From Paracoccus sp. (in: a-proteobacteria) (lineage in GTDB: Bacteria > Pseudomonadota > Alphaproteobacteria > Rhodobacterales > Rhodobacteraceae), in the NCBI RefSeq assembly GCF_030538495.1, contig NZ_JAUNTW010000005.1, forward strand, positions 144,534 to 208,533: 64,000 bases of DNA, given 5' to 3'. Each line of letters begins with the position of its first letter. The first letter of the stretch is position 1. Both the position numbers and the translations under genes were made by a program. Positions 1-8,142 of the stretch are shown piece after piece. Below the pieces are notes generated by a model, which was not told the DNA's origin, ran no database searches, and saw only the letters and a program-made list of their open reading frames with translations.

Positions 1-10
1 TAGGTAAAAG

Positions 11-37
11 GACGGCGGGGCCACTGGTCCCGCCGTC
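11..37. terminator. GC-rich hairpin upstream of the clpP-like gene
   Basis: A 12-bp stem (11-22 with 26-37, including one G-T pair) closes on a 3-base loop. No T run follows, so it may be a weak terminator of a gene upstream of the window or a leader hairpin. A purine-rich AAAGGA at about 45-50 follows and serves as the ribosome binding site of the next gene. Confidence 0.4.
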
Positions 38-59
38 ACATTACGAAAGGATCGGGCCG

Positions 60-692
60 ATGCGCCAATACTGGCTGGACGAAGACGACGACGAACAGAA
101 CGACCGCCCACAGGCTGGCGATGCAGATGGCGGCCTTGGCCTGCCCCAGACGGATAATATCGGCAAATTGTATTTCAAATCCCGCACGGTGATCGTGGCG
201 GGGCCGATCAATGACAAACTGGCGCAGCGCACGGTTGCGCATCTTCTGGCTCTGGCGCAGGAAAGCGACGCGCCGATCAATATGCTGATTTCGTCGCCGG
301 GCGGTCACGTCGAATCGGGCGATATGATCCATGACGTGATCAAATTCATTCGCCCCACGGTGCGCACGATCGGGTCGGGCTGGGTGGCGTCGGCCGGCGC
401 GCTGATCTTTGTGGGGGCGGAACGTGAAAACCGGTTCTGTCTGCCGAATACGCGGTTCCTGATCCACCAGCCGTCGGGCGGCATCGGCGGCACATCGTCG
501 GATATGATGATTCAGGCCGAACAGGTGCGCCAGATGCGCGACCGCCTGAACCAGATCTTTGCCGACGCGACGGGTCAGACGCTGGACCGGATCGAAGCCG
601 ACACGCAGCGCGATTTCTGGCTGAACACGCAAGAGGCACTGGATTATGGCCTTCTGGGTCGCGTCATCACCAGCGTTGATGATCTGACGTGA
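60..692 (+). CDS. clpP: ClpP-like serine protease (S14 family)
   Basis: A 210-aa ClpP-fold peptidase, close to the usual 195-210 aa. The catalytic triad can be placed as Ser111 (in WVASAGALIF), His136 (in FLIHQPSGG) and Asp185 (in DTQRDFW). The strand/turn motif ISSPGGHVESG precedes the Ser. In the family, ClpP tetradecamers degrade proteins delivered by ClpX or ClpA in the cytoplasm. The acidic N-terminus (DEDDDEQND) and divergent Ser box (canonical ClpP has QAASMGA) suggest a secondary ClpP paralogue, common in alphaproteobacteria, rather than the housekeeping enzyme. No clpX or tig lies beside it here, which fits that view. Start: ATG with AAAGGA about 10 bases upstream. Confidence 0.9.
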   Translation: MRQYWLDEDDDEQNDRPQAGDADGGLGLPQTDNIGKLYFKSRTVIVAGPINDKLAQRTVAHLLALAQESDAPINMLISSPGGHVESGDMIHDVIKFIRPTVRTIGSGWVASAGALIFVGAERENRFCLPNTRFLIHQPSGGIGGTSSDMMIQAEQVRQMRDRLNQIFADATGQTLDRIEADTQRDFWLNTQEALDYGLLGRVITSVDDLT

Positions 693-838
693 CAGGGCGC
701 GGCAGGGCGGCGCCGGTGATCGGGGCCGTCCGCTGTTGGTGGGTGGGGGTGTGTTCAGGATCGGCCCCCGCCATCATTGCCTTTGTTGTTGGATGGGTTT
801 CCCTTTGGGTATTGGGGCGGATGGCGCGCGATTCGGCG

Positions 839-910
839 GCGGTGCGTGATCGCCGCACCCAACCCCTGTGCCACAACGGTTTCCCCGGCGGGTCGCACCG
901 AAAGGCGGAT
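839..910 (+). repeat. 72-bp direct repeat, copy A
   Basis: It matches 1195-1266 without gaps at 65 of 72 positions. It starts with a small hairpin (GGTGCG ... CGCACC) and contains an invariant 24-base core covering 857-880. Weaker similarity continues downstream in both copies. Confidence 0.75.
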
Positions 911-1194
911 GGGCGTGCTGGACACCACTCGGCTGAATCAACGGAACCGCCGTGCCGACCTCAACAGCGCCGAGGCGTTTCTGCGGTTGATCCGACTGCG
1001 GATACGCTGTTTCAGCGCAACCATGCTCTTTTTCGCGGGATGTCGGTGCGTTCGCTTTGGTGGATGGTGCCGTATGCGCCGCAGATGGCGCTGTCTGTTG
1101 GGATGAGTGACCCTGATCTGCATGATCTTGGGCGTAAGTCTCGCCCGGTTTGACGCTGTGTGAATGGCGCGCGATTTAATCGCGCGATGCTGTG

Positions 1195-1266
1195 GCGGTG
1201 CGTGATCGACGCACCCAACCCCTGTGCCACAACGGTTTCCCTGACGATCTGCACCGAAAGGCGGAT
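1195..1266 (+). repeat. 72-bp direct repeat, copy B
   Basis: Second copy, 356 bases after copy A. The GGTGCG/CGCACC hairpin is kept although a loop-side base differs (C to A). Most differences cluster in a 10-base stretch just before the conserved GCACCGAAAGGCGGAT end. Confidence 0.75.
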
Positions 1267-1737
1267 CAATGCCGCAGGGCGTTTGGAGTTCTCTGAACCC
1301 GCGCGGATGAGCCAACAGAGCCGCCATTCGACGATCTGCCCACCTGACAAGGCCGGGATGTTTGTGGCGTGGATACGACTGCGCGGGCGTCACAGCGGCG
1401 CAATCACCGTGCAGACATCGACGCGCGCGCCGGACGAATCAGCGGTTCGTCAGGGTCTTTGCACGCTTTGAGTCTGGCGTTCGCCCGAACCGTCAAAACC
1501 TGCCGATGATCACGCCAGCCATGATCCGCCGCGCGCTTGGTCGCGCCTTTTGCACGGCACCACTTGGCCAACCAGACACGGCGGCGGTTCGGAACCCGGC
1601 AAACTTGGGTTCCTGTGACCAAACAGCATCGCCGCCTTATGCCCCCTTTCGTGGCAGATCGGCGCGTTCCCCCTTGCCCCAGCGGGCGGCCTGCGGTTCC
1701 ATGCGCGCGGACCCAGCCGCAAAACAGGAACCGATCC

Positions 1738-2571
1738 ATGACCATCGACACCATCAGCGAAAACCGCAGCTTTGGCGGGACGCAGGGCGTTTACACCCAT
1801 AAATCGCAGGCGACCGGCACGGATATGACCTTTGCCGTTTATCTGCCCGAACTGGCGCAGCATGGCCGGGTGCCGGTTCTGTGGTATCTGTCGGGGCTGA
1901 CCTGCACCCATGAAAACGCCATGACCAAGGCCGCCGCCCAGCAATGGTGCGACGAAGCGGGCATCGCCATCATTTTCCCCGACACCAGCCCGCGCGGCGA
2001 TGATGTGGCCGATGACGATGCCTATGATCTGGGCAAGGGCGCGGGGTTTTACGTCAACGCGACCCAGGATCCGTGGAAACCGCATTTCCGCATGTGGGAT
2101 TACATCGTGGACGAATTGCCCAGCCTTGTCGCGGATCACTTTGCGATTGACCCCGAGGCCATGGGCATCACCGGCCATTCGATGGGGGGGCATGGCGCGC
2201 TGACGATTGCGATGACGCATCCGGACCGTTTCCGGTCGGTGTCGGCACTCGCGCCGATTGCGAACCCGACCGAATCCGATTGGGGGCGCAAACAGCTGAC
2301 CGCCTATCTGGGCGACGACCCTGCCGCATGGCGCGCCCATGACGCCACCATCCTGATGACCGAACGCGGCTATCCGGGCGACGTCTTGATCGACCAAGGC
2401 AGCAGCGATCAGTTTCTGGATCTGCTGAAACCGGAATCGCTGGCCCATGCCATGATGGCGCGCCGCCAGCCGGGGCAGTTCCGCATGCAGCCGGGCTATG
2501 ATCACAGCTATTATTTCGTCCAAACATTCATGGCCGATCATGTGTTCTGGCACGCGGAACGGCTGGTGTGA
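1738..2571 (+). CDS. fghA: S-formylglutathione hydrolase
   Basis: A 277-aa esterase-D type alpha/beta hydrolase that cleaves S-formylglutathione to formate and glutathione, the last step of glutathione-dependent formaldehyde detoxification in the cytoplasm. Visible features are the N-terminal YLSGLTCTHEN motif typical of the family, the nucleophile elbow GHSMGG with Ser148, and likely Asp224 (in GSSDQF) and His256 (in GYDHSYYF) completing the triad. Length matches the family (about 275-285 aa). The start at 1738 is preceded by CAGGAA; the frame is open further upstream but lacks conserved sequence. The partner gene adhC/flhA (formaldehyde dehydrogenase) is not in this window. Confidence 0.95.
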   Translation: MTIDTISENRSFGGTQGVYTHKSQATGTDMTFAVYLPELAQHGRVPVLWYLSGLTCTHENAMTKAAAQQWCDEAGIAIIFPDTSPRGDDVADDDAYDLGKGAGFYVNATQDPWKPHFRMWDYIVDELPSLVADHFAIDPEAMGITGHSMGGHGALTIAMTHPDRFRSVSALAPIANPTESDWGRKQLTAYLGDDPAAWRAHDATILMTERGYPGDVLIDQGSSDQFLDLLKPESLAHAMMARRQPGQFRMQPGYDHSYYFVQTFMADHVFWHAERLV

Positions 2572-2606
2572 CAGGCGCCTTTTGGACATTGCGGCATAAG
2601 CAGACA

Positions 2607-3032
2607 ATGCGCGCATTCTGTGCCTGTGTGATCCTGTCCGCCGCGGCGACCGCCGCCGGGGCGGAAGGCCTGACCTTTGATCAGGCGCAGATGCTCTATG
2701 ATGCGGGGGTGCCGTTTGTGGATGTGTCGCCGCGCCCCAATGACGGCGCGGCCCCGCATCTGACCATTCCGGGCGCGCTGTGGCTGGAGGATACGGGCCA
2801 TCCCGGCCTGACGGATGAAGCGCATTTCCGCCTGCGCAACGGTCTGGCCGCCGTCACCCAAGGCCGCCCTGACGCCGCCGTCGTGCTGTTTTGCACCGGC
2901 GATTGCGACGATGGACGCGCCGCGATTCGCCACGCAAGGGGCTGGGGCTACGCCACATTGCTCACCTTCCCCGACGCCGTGTCAGAATGGCACGCCGCAG
3001 GCCGCCCCTTGGCCACAGCGCCACAGAACTAA
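2607..3032 (+). CDS. Exported rhodanese-like domain protein
   Basis: A 141-aa protein with a signal peptide (MRAFCACVILSAAATAAGAEG, cleavage near residue 18-20) followed by one rhodanese-like domain. The C-terminal half carries the active-loop pattern FCTGDCDDGR and a trailing W-x2-AGRPL that matches the end of rhodanese domains. The loop has two cysteines (C-T-G-D-C) rather than the usual single cysteine plus five residues, so it may act in thiol exchange rather than as a sulfurtransferase; that is inference. A GTG at 2568 also opens the frame, but the ATG at 2607 gives the clean signal peptide. It follows fghA by 35 bases and could be co-transcribed. Confidence 0.7.
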   Translation: MRAFCACVILSAAATAAGAEGLTFDQAQMLYDAGVPFVDVSPRPNDGAAPHLTIPGALWLEDTGHPGLTDEAHFRLRNGLAAVTQGRPDAAVVLFCTGDCDDGRAAIRHARGWGYATLLTFPDAVSEWHAAGRPLATAPQN

Positions 3033-3043
3033 CGCGCCCGCCC

Positions 3044-3090
3044 TTTCATCTTGGTCCAAATATCCCGGGGGTCCGGGGGCTGGCCCCCGG
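3044..3090 (+). repeat. Dispersed intergenic hairpin repeat, copy 1
   Basis: It shares the block TTTCATCTTGG-CAAATATCCCGGGGG followed by a GGGGGC-TG-GCCCCC hairpin with copies near 13.2, 24.6 and 60.5 kb. It lies between convergent genes (rhodanese-like, plus; aglK, minus). A second GGGGGGCTGGCCCCC hairpin follows at about 3130-3145. It may act as a transcription stop for both genes. Confidence 0.7.
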
Positions 3091-3211
3091 CCTTTCCCGT
3101 CGAACGCCCGCCCCCGTGGGGCAGGCTGGGGGGCTGGCCCCCGGCTCTATCCTCCAGAACCGTTAAATGATCGGGGGCGCAGCACCCTCCTTACCGCGCC
3201 CCCGCCCGCCA

Positions 3212-4417
3212 TCAGCGAACCGGGCCGCCGGGCAGGATAACACCGCTGTCGATGGGATCAGCGGGCGTCGCGGGGGCGGCATCCGTCCCACGCGGGTGAT
3301 AGGGGGGCAGGTCCACACCGTCGCGATACAGCATCGACTGGCCGTTATGGAACAGATGCAGCGCCGCCGGATCGGCGGTCAGGCGCAGCATTTGCCCATT
3401 CTGGCCGGTGTGAATCCCCGGCAATTTCGCGACAATCGGGGTTTTCCCGCTGCCGGTGCCGAAATAATGCAGGGTGACTTCGCCCAAGGCTTCGGTCAGG
3501 TCAACCACGCCCTCAAAAAGCGCGGGACCGTCGGTTTTACGCATGTCTTCGGGGCGGACGCCCAGATTCACGGCTTTGCCCATATCGCCCGCATCGGTCG
3601 GGATCGCGACCTGAGCGGTCAGCCCGCCATCCAGCGTTACCGTGGTCATCGCGCCCGTGCCGGTGCCCTTGCCCGTGATCTTGCCGGGCAACAGGTTCAT
3701 CGCCGGGCTGCCGATGAATTGCGCAACAAATTCGTTGACGGGCCGTTCATAGAGTTCCAGCGGAGCGCCCACCTGCGCAATCCCACCCCCCGCCAGCACG
3801 ACGATGCGGTCGGCCAGCGTCATCGCCTCGGTCTGGTCATGGGTGACATAGATCATCGTGCGGTCCGGCATCGACGCCTTTAGCTGGGCGATCTCGATGC
3901 GCGTCGCCACCCGCAGCGCAGCGTCCAGATTGGACAGCGGTTCGTCGAACAAATAGACCTTGGGGTCGCGCACAATCGCGCGGCCAATCGCGACCCGCTG
4001 ACGCTGCCCGCCTGACAACGCCTTGGGCAGACGGTCCAGATAGGGCGTCAGTTGCAGCATCTGCCCGGCGCGGTCGGTCGCGGCCTTGATCTCGGCCGCG
4101 GATTTCCCGGCGATTTTCAGCGCAAAGGCCATGTTGTCGCGCACCGTCATATGCGGATACAGCGCATAGGATTGAAACACCATGGCGATGCCGCGCTGAC
4201 TGGGGGGGATGTCGTTCATCCGTACGCCGTCAATGGTAAAGGTGCCGCCGCTGATCTGTTCCAGCCCTGCAATCATGCGCAGCAATGTGGATTTCCCGCA
4301 GCCGGACGGGCCGACGAACACGATGAATTCGCCGGATTTGATATCCAGATTGATGTTTTGCAGAACATTCACATCGCCATAGGATTTGGCGATATCGGTC
4401 AGCGTCATGTCAGCCAT
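3212..4417 (-). CDS. aglK: Alpha-glucoside ABC transporter, ATP-binding protein
   Basis: A 401-aa ATPase of the MalK/UgpC (CUT1) type that energises sugar import by the AglFG permease. It shows Walker A GPSGCGKST near residue 38, Q-loop VFQSYALYPHMTV, signature LSGGQRQRVAIG, Walker [13 protein letters not shown] and the H-loop VTHDQTEA, followed by a C-terminal OB/TOBE region typical of MalK subunits. The start at 4417 has an AAGGGGG site just upstream and overlaps the end of the alpha-glucosidase gene by 8 bases. It is last in an aglE-F-G-A-K order identical to the Sinorhizobium agl operon, which is the basis for the substrate call. Confidence 0.9.
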   Translation of the reverse strand: MADMTLTDIAKSYGDVNVLQNINLDIKSGEFIVFVGPSGCGKSTLLRMIAGLEQISGGTFTIDGVRMNDIPPSQRGIAMVFQSYALYPHMTVRDNMAFALKIAGKSAAEIKAATDRAGQMLQLTPYLDRLPKALSGGQRQRVAIGRAIVRDPKVYLFDEPLSNLDAALRVATRIEIAQLKASMPDRTMIYVTHDQTEAMTLADRIVVLAGGGIAQVGAPLELYERPVNEFVAQFIGSPAMNLLPGKITGKGTGTGAMTTVTLDGGLTAQVAIPTDAGDMGKAVNLGVRPEDMRKTDGPALFEGVVDLTEALGEVTLHYFGTGSGKTPIVAKLPGIHTGQNGQMLRLTADPAALHLFHNGQSMLYRDGVDLPPYHPRGTDAAPATPADPIDSGVILPGGPVR

Positions 4418-5963
4418 TGGCACCCCCTTGGGGGGTGATCTGCACCTGCCACGGGGCCAGATCACCCGCCGGATCGCCCGACAGATTGGCGCGGATCAGC
4501 AGGTCTTCGTGATCGTCATGACGGCGGAAGGTCAGAACCGGCCCATCCGCGCGCAGATCCGACATGGCCCCCAGACGCAGCGCCGAATGGGTCCGCCGCA
4601 GCACCAAGGTGGCGCGGTAATGGTTCAGCAGCGATTCCGGGTCATCGTCCTGCACCGACACCGCGCGGGTCCGATGCGCGTCCGGCACCGGCAACCACGG
4701 TTTTGCGGTGCTGAACCCGCCATGTTCGGTCTGATCCCACACCATCGGCGTGCGGCAGCCGTCACGGCCCTTAAATTCGGGCCAGAACTCAATCCCATAG
4801 GGATCGCGCAGGTCGTCAAAGCTCAGCTCGGCTTCGGGCAGGCCCAGCTCCTCGCCCTGATAGATACAAATCGACCCGCGCATCGCCACCAGCAGCGTGA
4901 TATAGGCGCGCGCGGCAGCGTCTGACAGATTCCAGCGGCTGATATGGCGCACAACATCGTGGTTGGAATAGGCCCAGCACGGCCACGCATCGGGGGCCAG
5001 ACGGTGCATATCATCAAACACCTGCACCACACGTTCCGCGCGCAGATCATCGCCCGACAGGAAATCAAACACATAGGACATCTGCACCCGCCCCGGAACG
5101 CCGGTGTAGTCCTGCAACAATTCCCATGCGCGTTCGCTGTCGCCCAATTCGCCCACAACCGCCGCGCCGTATTCGTCCAAGGCCGCGCGGAACCGTTCCA
5201 GAAACTCCAGATTTTCCGGCTGGGATTTGTCGTATTTGTGGCTTTGGTGGTTATAGGGGTTCACGGCGGGCGCGGTGTCGGTTTTGCGCAATTCCGGTGC
5301 CAGCGGCGGGTTGTCGCGCAATTGCGCGTCATGCATGTAGAAATTGATCGTATCCAACCGGAACCCGTCCACGCCGCGCGTCATCCAGAACCGCGCCATG
5401 TCGATCAGCGCGTCCTGCACATCGGTGTTGTGGAAATTCAGATCGGGCTGGCTGGTCAGGAAATTGTGCAGATAATACTGTTCGCGCCGCGCATCCCATT
5501 GCCATGCCGACCCGCCAAAGATCGACAGCCAGTTGTTTGGCGGCGTCCCGTCCGGTTTCGGATCGGCCCAGACATACCAATCGGCGCGCGGATTGTCGCG
5601 GCTGGCGCGGCTTTCGCGGAACCAGTCGTGCTGATCGGATGTGTGCGACATGACCAGATCAATCATGATCTTCAGCCCCAATTCATGCGCGCGCGCGATC
5701 AGAGCGTCGAAATCATCCATCGTCCCGAACATCGGATCAATGCCGCGATAATCGCTGACATCATAGCCGAAATCCTTCATCGGGCTGGTAAAGAACGGCG
5801 AAATCCAGACCGCATCCACGCCCAGCGACGCGATGTGATCCAGCCGCCGGGTGATCCCTGCCAGATCGCCGGTGCCGGTGCCGGTGCTGTCTTGGTAACT
5901 GCGGGGATAGATCTGATAAATGACCCCGCCTTTCCACCAATCATTGTTCATATCGTTCATCAT
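4410..5963 (-). CDS. aglA: Alpha-glucosidase, GH13
   Basis: A 517-aa GH13 enzyme, predicted to hydrolyse imported alpha-glucosides (maltose, sucrose, trehalose or similar) in the cytoplasm; there is no signal peptide. The (beta/alpha)8 signatures are all visible: WWKGGVIYQIYPRSYQD at the N-terminus, nucleophile Asp204 in DGFRLDTINF, acid/base Glu272 in VVGELGD, and the NHD motif with Asp336. Length is normal for oligo-alpha-glucosidases. The start codon (ATGATG at 5963/5960) overlaps the aglG stop, with AAAGGTGG directly upstream, so translation is coupled. It lies inside the transporter operon, between aglG and aglK. Confidence 0.92.
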   Translation of the reverse strand: MMNDMNNDWWKGGVIYQIYPRSYQDSTGTGTGDLAGITRRLDHIASLGVDAVWISPFFTSPMKDFGYDVSDYRGIDPMFGTMDDFDALIARAHELGLKIMIDLVMSHTSDQHDWFRESRASRDNPRADWYVWADPKPDGTPPNNWLSIFGGSAWQWDARREQYYLHNFLTSQPDLNFHNTDVQDALIDMARFWMTRGVDGFRLDTINFYMHDAQLRDNPPLAPELRKTDTAPAVNPYNHQSHKYDKSQPENLEFLERFRAALDEYGAAVVGELGDSERAWELLQDYTGVPGRVQMSYVFDFLSGDDLRAERVVQVFDDMHRLAPDAWPCWAYSNHDVVRHISRWNLSDAAARAYITLLVAMRGSICIYQGEELGLPEAELSFDDLRDPYGIEFWPEFKGRDGCRTPMVWDQTEHGGFSTAKPWLPVPDAHRTRAVSVQDDDPESLLNHYRATLVLRRTHSALRLGAMSDLRADGPVLTFRRHDDHEDLLIRANLSGDPAGDLAPWQVQITPQGGANG

Positions 5964-7093
5964 CCACCTTTCACGGAGCCGGCCAACAGGCCGCGAACCA
6001 GATATTTCTGCATGGCAAAGAACACGGCCAGAGGAACCGCGATCGAGATAAAGGCACTGGTCGCCAGCAATTCCCATTCGCCGCCGCGCGACCCCATCAG
6101 TTCGCGCAACAGCCCCGTCATCACCAATTGGTCACTGCTGTTGCCCAAAAACACGGTGGCGACCAGCAGATCGTTCCAGACCCAGAGGAATTGGAAAATC
6201 GCGAATGACGCAAGCGCGGGAAAGGACAGCGGCAGAATGATACGGCGGAAAATCTGAAACTCGGTCGCGCCATCGACGCGGGCGGATTCGATGATCTCAC
6301 GCGGCAGGCCGACCATGTAATTGCGCAACAGATACACCGCCAGCGGCAGGCCGAACCCGGTATGCGCCAGCCAGATGCCCAGATACCCCTTGCCGATGCC
6401 CAGATCGTTGTGCAGCCGCAGCAGAGGGATCAGCGCCACCTGCAACGGCACCACCAACAACCCGACCACAGCGGCGGTCAGCAGGGCGCGGCCCGGAAAC
6501 TCCATCCATGCCAGGGCATAGGCGGCGAAGGCGGCAATCAGGATCGGAATAATCGTGGCCGGGATCGTCACCGTCATGGTGTTCATAAAGGCGCGGCCCA
6601 GCCCTTCGGCGGTTAAGACGCGCTGATAATTGCCGGTCGTAAACTTGGCGGGCGTGGCGGTTGTGGTGAAAATACGGTCGCCGCGCGTCATGGTAAACGG
6701 GGTTGGCGACACCATGCGATAGCTGCCGTCATCAGCCACGGTCAGCGCCGCCCCGCTGGGCAGGGTCACGGTATCGCCCGGCTGATGGGCGGCGGGTTCA
6801 CGCGCGCCCGTCCCCCATGCAACCAGCGTTTGCCCCGGTGCCACCACGGTGCCAGATATGACATAATCCGCGCCGTCCTGCACCTGATCGGATGCGGTGC
6901 CAGACCGGACAAAGCCGGTCTGTTCGGACGCCGAAAACGACTGCCACCATCCCGATGTCGAAATCTGATCCCGGTCCCGGAATGACGACACAAACAGCCC
7001 CAGCGTCGGGATCGTCCACAGCAACACCAGCACAAAGGCCGCGATGTTGACCGCCCAAGCCAGCGATGATTTCTGACCGGCCATGCCCTGCAT
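5960..7093 (-). CDS. aglG: Alpha-glucoside ABC transporter, permease AglG
   Basis: A 377-aa inner-membrane permease of the MalG type. One N-terminal membrane segment (about residues 12-32) is followed by an extracytoplasmic stretch of about 130 residues (roughly 35-165) rich in Thr, Gly and Asp, then five more membrane helices. The EAA loop is seen at IIESARVDGATEFQIFRRIILP. The large insert between helices 1 and 2 is a feature of the AglG subfamily as opposed to ordinary MalG. Its ATG overlaps the aglF stop (ATGA at 7093), so the two permease subunits are translationally coupled. Confidence 0.9.
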   Translation of the reverse strand: MQGMAGQKSSLAWAVNIAAFVLVLLWTIPTLGLFVSSFRDRDQISTSGWWQSFSASEQTGFVRSGTASDQVQDGADYVISGTVVAPGQTLVAWGTGAREPAAHQPGDTVTLPSGAALTVADDGSYRMVSPTPFTMTRGDRIFTTTATPAKFTTGNYQRVLTAEGLGRAFMNTMTVTIPATIIPILIAAFAAYALAWMEFPGRALLTAAVVGLLVVPLQVALIPLLRLHNDLGIGKGYLGIWLAHTGFGLPLAVYLLRNYMVGLPREIIESARVDGATEFQIFRRIILPLSFPALASFAIFQFLWVWNDLLVATVFLGNSSDQLVMTGLLRELMGSRGGEWELLATSAFISIAVPLAVFFAMQKYLVRGLLAGSVKGG

Positions 7094-8088
7094 CAGCGGC
7101 TCTCCTTATGGGCGTTCCAGATGTTCCAGACCATGATCGGCGTGACCAGAATCATCAGGACAATGGCAATGGCCGATCCGCGCCCATAATCGGGCGTACC
7201 GCGGAACATCCAGTCATACATCAGATTGGCCAGAACCTGCGTTCCCCATTGGCCGTTGGTCATCACGAACACGATGTCAAACACCTTCAGCACGACAATG
7301 GTGATCGTGGTCCAGACAACAGCGATGGTCCCCATGATCTGCGGCACTTTGATTTTGAAAAACACCTGCATGGGGGAGGCGCCGTCCAGAATCGCGGCCT
7401 CGATCGTTTCTTCGGGGATGCCGCGCAGGGCCGCCGACAGAATGACCATGGCGAACCCGGTCTGAATCCAGATCAGCACCGCCATCAGGAAAAAGCTGTT
7501 CCAAAAGGGCAGGGTCAGCCAGATTTGCGGCTCGGCCCCGAAGCTGGTGACGATATAATTCAGCAACCCGATCTGTTTTTCGCCCGCCGCGCGGTATTCA
7601 TAGATAAATTTCCAGATCACACCCGCGCCGACAAACGAAATCGCCATCGGCATAAAGATCAGCGATTTGCCGATATTGCCCCAACGGATGCGGTCGGTCA
7701 GTTGCGCGGCCAACAGACCGAACAGCGTGGACATGGCCGGAACGACCAGCAACCACAGCAGGTTGTTGACCATGGATTCCTGAAACTTGTCATTGCCCAT
7801 CAGCCAGTTGTAATTCGCCAAGCCCACAAAGCGGGTGCCGCTGGCATTGTGCAGCGACTGCCACAGGCTGTAAAACACCGGATAGACCAGATACATGGTC
7901 AGAAAGATCAGCGCAGGCCCCAAAAACAGCCATGGCCGGATCTGACCCGCGCGGCGGATATTGTCGCCCGCATGGACGCCGCGCGGCGGAAAGATGCGGT
8001 CCAGAAGCCAGTTTGACCCCCAGAACCACGCCACGCAGCCAAAGACACCAATCGCAATGGTGCTGACCGCCAGCCACATCAATTCCAT
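7093..8088 (-). CDS. aglF: Alpha-glucoside ABC transporter, permease AglF
   Basis: A 331-aa MalF-type permease with an extra N-terminal helix (about residues 4-24), a basic cytoplasmic stretch, and six further membrane segments. The EAA motif is ETIEAAILDGASPMQVFFKI. It pairs with AglG to form the membrane channel of the sugar importer. It starts 54 bases after the aglE stop and ends in an ATGA overlap with aglG. Confidence 0.9.
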   Translation of the reverse strand: MELMWLAVSTIAIGVFGCVAWFWGSNWLLDRIFPPRGVHAGDNIRRAGQIRPWLFLGPALIFLTMYLVYPVFYSLWQSLHNASGTRFVGLANYNWLMGNDKFQESMVNNLLWLLVVPAMSTLFGLLAAQLTDRIRWGNIGKSLIFMPMAISFVGAGVIWKFIYEYRAAGEKQIGLLNYIVTSFGAEPQIWLTLPFWNSFFLMAVLIWIQTGFAMVILSAALRGIPEETIEAAILDGASPMQVFFKIKVPQIMGTIAVVWTTITIVVLKVFDIVFVMTNGQWGTQVLANLMYDWMFRGTPDYGRGSAIAIVLMILVTPIMVWNIWNAHKESR

Positions 8089-8142
8089 ATCCGATCCCCC
8101 GGTATCACGCAGACGCGGCGGGGATACCGCCGCGCCCGGGCC

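Larger units (their letters stand above)
693..1737. other. Long gene-free stretch with a direct repeat
   Basis: About 1.05 kb lies between the clpP-like gene and fghA. The open frames here (for example 689-1153 and 1160-1471 on the plus strand) have no recognisable domains and overlap one another on both strands. I see no convincing gene. The only clear structure is a 72-bp direct repeat (839-910 and 1195-1266), listed separately. It could hold a non-coding RNA or a decayed element, but nothing in the sequence decides this. Confidence 0.6.

Noticed and set aside
689-1471. Two plus-strand frames in the gene-free stretch after the clpP-like gene
   Set aside because: The translations are rich in Arg, Pro, Cys and Trp without any motif, and each contains one copy of the 72-bp direct repeat in a different reading context.
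1510-2616. 368-codon minus-strand frame over fghA
   Set aside because: A shadow of high third-position GC in fghA; the plus strand encodes a complete, motif-perfect enzyme.
3167-3883. Plus-strand frame opposite aglK
   Set aside because: The aglK frame has all ABC ATPase motifs; the opposite frame has none.
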